This document shows, one piece after another, positions 62,071 to 64,000 of a DNA stretch of 64,000 bases (positions within the stretch are counted from its first letter, which is position 1; each line of letters starts with the position of its first letter). Below the pieces are notes generated by a model that saw only the letters and a list, made by a program, of their open reading frames with translations, was not told the DNA's origin and did not search any database. A program made the translations under genes and the position numbers. This DNA is from Oscillospiraceae bacterium (GTDB lineage Bacteria > Bacillota > Clostridia > Oscillospirales > Ruminococcaceae): assembly GCA_021203065.1 (NCBI GenBank), contig JAJQBX010000012.1, positions 62,001 through 126,000 on the forward strand, written 5' to 3'.

Positions 62071-63360
62071 GTGATAGTTGCTCTTCTGGCGATAGAAGTC
62101 CTTACTTTTAGCATTATTTTGATACTCGCATATTCAACCGATAAATGCTTGTTTATGTTCTTTGCTTTTCTCTCCTTCGTAATATGCGTTATTACTATTG
62201 CTTTCTTTGTATTGTCTATACGTAAGAAGACACGCAAGCATGATTTCAAAGCTATTCATTGCACCAAATCGCCTCTTGATAACGATGTTAAATATTTGAA
62301 TGAGCAACTTGATTCGCTTGCAAAAAGAAGAAGCATTATTGAAAAAATAGAAAAGCAATCTCCGAACCCAAGTCCTGCGATGATTAGAAATCACGAAATT
62401 CTAAATAACCTTTCCCTTCCACTAGAAGAAAGAAATAGAGCTTACTCTGCAATTAGAGACGAAGAAGAACAGAATATAGAAAATTTCTATGATCTCAATT
62501 CAGTAGAAGGCATAGAAAGCATACCAGTCCCATGCATTCAACACAATGGCTACTATGACACTGTTACAGGAAGAGTTGAATACTATCTGAGAGTGCATGG
62601 ATATTATCGCCATCTTCAAAATGGCAATAAAGATTTAGTAATCGCTTGCCTATACAAAGCGCAAGAACTAAGGTATTATTACAATGGTAGTGGTCGCAAA
62701 AGTTACTTACGACTTGTTCAGTACCTATATGAATTTGGCAGAGATGAAGAAGCAGATTATGAATTAGCACGAGTAAATGAGTACTTTGAAAAACATCAAA
62801 ATTTTCATGTTGATTCCACACTAAGAGGCTTGCTTGATGCCCGCAATAACAATACCGATCTAGTCCAAACTACTACATCCATAGCTTGTTGCGAAGAATG
62901 CGCTAAGTATGTAAACCGAGTTTACTCGGTCAGTGGCAAAGATAAGCGATTTCCAAAATTACCATCCGAATTTTATACATATGGCGGAGGACATCATTTT
63001 TCTTGCCTTAGTGTTTGCTCGTATCATCCCGGCTTTTCTCCGTTGTTTGAGTGCTCTGATGTCATTGAATATAGTAATCGACCGTTTGTTGATGAAAGAA
63101 GTGCATATGAAATTGAACGCTATGAACAATGGCATTCAAAAATGGTTAAACGGAAGATAGCAGAAAAGAAACAAGAAGAAAGCTTATTAGAGTGGGCTAA
63201 ACAAAATAAAATTGATACAGATACATTAAATTGGATACATGACAATCTTCCAGAGTTATGTCCAAAGTCAGTTTCTTCTTTACGTCAAATACGAACGAGA
63301 AGCACTAAGACATATCAAAAGATTGTTGAGGAAGCAAAAAAGTTGGGGATGGATTTGTAA
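62071..63360 (+). CDS. Unknown membrane protein with Cys/His cluster; start codon region possibly broken
   Basis: A 429-residue product if started at the GTG at 62071. Two N-terminal helices (IVALLAIEVLTFSIILILAY, CLFMFFAFLSFVICVITIAFF), a charged coil to about residue 150, then a Cys/His cluster near residue 285: CCEECAKY, RVYSVSGKDKRFPKLPSEF, GGHHFSCLSVCSYHPGF. That pattern suggests zinc binding. The only good ribosome site (AAGGAG, 62039-62044) points to TTG at 62053 in the same frame, but codon 3 is TAA. So either a nonsense mutation removed the true start, or GTG 62071 is used weakly. AT-rich, unlike the genes before it. Not recognised. Confidence 0.6.
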   Translation: MIVALLAIEVLTFSIILILAYSTDKCLFMFFAFLSFVICVITIAFFVLSIRKKTRKHDFKAIHCTKSPLDNDVKYLNEQLDSLAKRRSIIEKIEKQSPNPSPAMIRNHEILNNLSLPLEERNRAYSAIRDEEEQNIENFYDLNSVEGIESIPVPCIQHNGYYDTVTGRVEYYLRVHGYYRHLQNGNKDLVIACLYKAQELRYYYNGSGRKSYLRLVQYLYEFGRDEEADYELARVNEYFEKHQNFHVDSTLRGLLDARNNNTDLVQTTTSIACCEECAKYVNRVYSVSGKDKRFPKLPSEFYTYGGGHHFSCLSVCSYHPGFSPLFECSDVIEYSNRPFVDERSAYEIERYEQWHSKMVKRKIAEKKQEESLLEWAKQNKIDTDTLNWIHDNLPELCPKSVSSLRQIRTRSTKTYQKIVEEAKKLGMDL

Positions 63361-63438
63361 CATATGTGCTCGTAGACGCTGAAATGAAAACAATTGCAAA
63401 ATCAAAAATCTGAAGCAAAGATAGGAAAGGAAAATCAA

Positions 63439-64000
63439 ATGTCATTTGATGAATTTATTGCTTATGTTGAGAGTAAAATTACTCCGTTTACATTAAGCGA
63501 AAGTGGTCGTTCTGATATGGCAATGTTATACAAGCAATATTCGGAAGAATCACTCAAGGAGTGCATAGATATTGGTATAAATCAATATTTTAGGTATGAC
63601 GGAAACTGCAAGCCAACTAGTGAATCTGTAGAGGAGTTCTTATGCAAACTTGGTGGAATAGCGTATAACAGATCGCTGAGTTCAATTGATCGAGAAATTA
63701 ATCATGTAAAAGCAATCGGAAGAAAGGCTTTTGACAACTGGAATGATTATCGTGCAAACGGTATTCTACATGATTATGTAGACGCCCTTAAGAACGCTTC
63801 TTGGTCTGACGATCAAATTATCAATGACTTAAGGGCAGATACGGTACGCCTAATAAGCAGATCAAGAAGTTGTTCGCAATGGTATAAGGCTATGCAAGGT
63901 TGGATTAGTGACATCCAACAGTGGAGCGAAAATGATACAACTACAATTTCAGAAGATGGCTCTATAATCCCAACACATATTTTTGATGGCGTTCGGCAAA
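63439..64000 (+). CDS. Unknown protein, truncated by window end
   Basis: Frame open from ATG 63439 to the last base (at least 187 codons). It starts SFDEFIAYVESKITPFTL and continues IDIGINQYFRYDGNCKPTSES, mainly helical and polar, without a motif I know. AGGAAAGGAAAATCAA precedes the ATG. Lies 78 bases after the Cys/His-cluster gene on the same strand and shares its AT-rich codon use, so the two likely form one locus. Confidence 0.6.
   Translation, partial: MSFDEFIAYVESKITPFTLSESGRSDMAMLYKQYSEESLKECIDIGINQYFRYDGNCKPTSESVEEFLCKLGGIAYNRSLSSIDREINHVKAIGRKAFDNWNDYRANGILHDYVDALKNASWSDDQIINDLRADTVRLISRSRSCSQWYKAMQGWISDIQQWSENDTTTISEDGSIIPTHIFDGVRQ

Overview
The window looks like a chromosomal segment of a Gram-positive, endospore-forming gut Clostridia, most like the Ruminococcaceae/Oscillospiraceae. 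The reasons are a SpoIVB sporulation protease, the Firmicutes rplU-prp-rpmA order with an N-terminally extended L27, a ClpE-type unfoldase, a group II ECF transporter set, a GH94 disaccharide phosphorylase, near-consensus sigma-A promoters before many genes, and three families of small dispersed extragenic repeats. No rRNA, prophage or IS transposase was seen.

Layout. 0.1-4.3 kb: a DUF4143 ATPase, a ComEC-like channel protein and a HigB/HigA toxin-antitoxin pair. 4.4-16.8 kb: one long plus-strand housekeeping block: ruvCAB, a GlmM-like protein with decayed active-site loops, an RlmI-like methyltransferase, ecfA1-ecfA2-ecfT, truA, a DUF5711 protein, a CvpA-like protein and clpE. 16.9-20.6 kb: L21 leader, rplU-prp-rpmA, obgE, mini-RNase III and yebC. 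20.8-25.4 kb: a minus-strand run with two membrane proteins, an NmrA-like oxidoreductase, a flavin reductase-like protein and an MFS exporter. 25.8-31.6 kb: an ECF S-component, prmA, a nitroreductase, a second DUF4143 ATPase, a VWA protein with a helical partner, and tRNA-Ser(CGA).

31.8-43.2 kb: a complete type I-C CRISPR-Cas locus (cas3-cas5c-cas8c-cas7c-cas4-cas1-cas2). A Phd/PIN toxin-antitoxin module sits between cas2 and the array leader. The array has 39 repeats and 38 spacers, including one identical pair and one near-identical pair. It ends in a degenerate repeat joined to the 3' remnant of a gene. A RelB/YafQ pair whose toxin carries a one-base frameshift lies just beyond, so the array is flanked by toxin-antitoxin modules on both sides.

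44-61.9 kb: RecQ, GH94 phosphorylase (with a palindrome in its leader), SpoIVB, small membrane proteins, MurI, DUF1934, a lipoprotein, a P-loop kinase-like protein, an alcohol/aldehyde dehydrogenase operon, tRNA-Thr(CGT), a signal-peptidase-like protein without its catalytic serine, a CapA-family metallophosphatase, a third ATPase of the ATPase_2 type behind tandem palindromes, and guaA. 61.9-64 kb: an AT-rich segment of different composition with a 16-codon leader ORF and two genes of unknown function, the last running off the end of the window.

The points most worth following up are the toxin-antitoxin/CRISPR arrangement, the spacer duplications, three apparent pseudoenzymes or broken genes (GlmM-like, signal-peptidase-like, YafQ), the palindromes around the promoters of three different ATPase genes, and the unknown AT-rich pair at the right edge.
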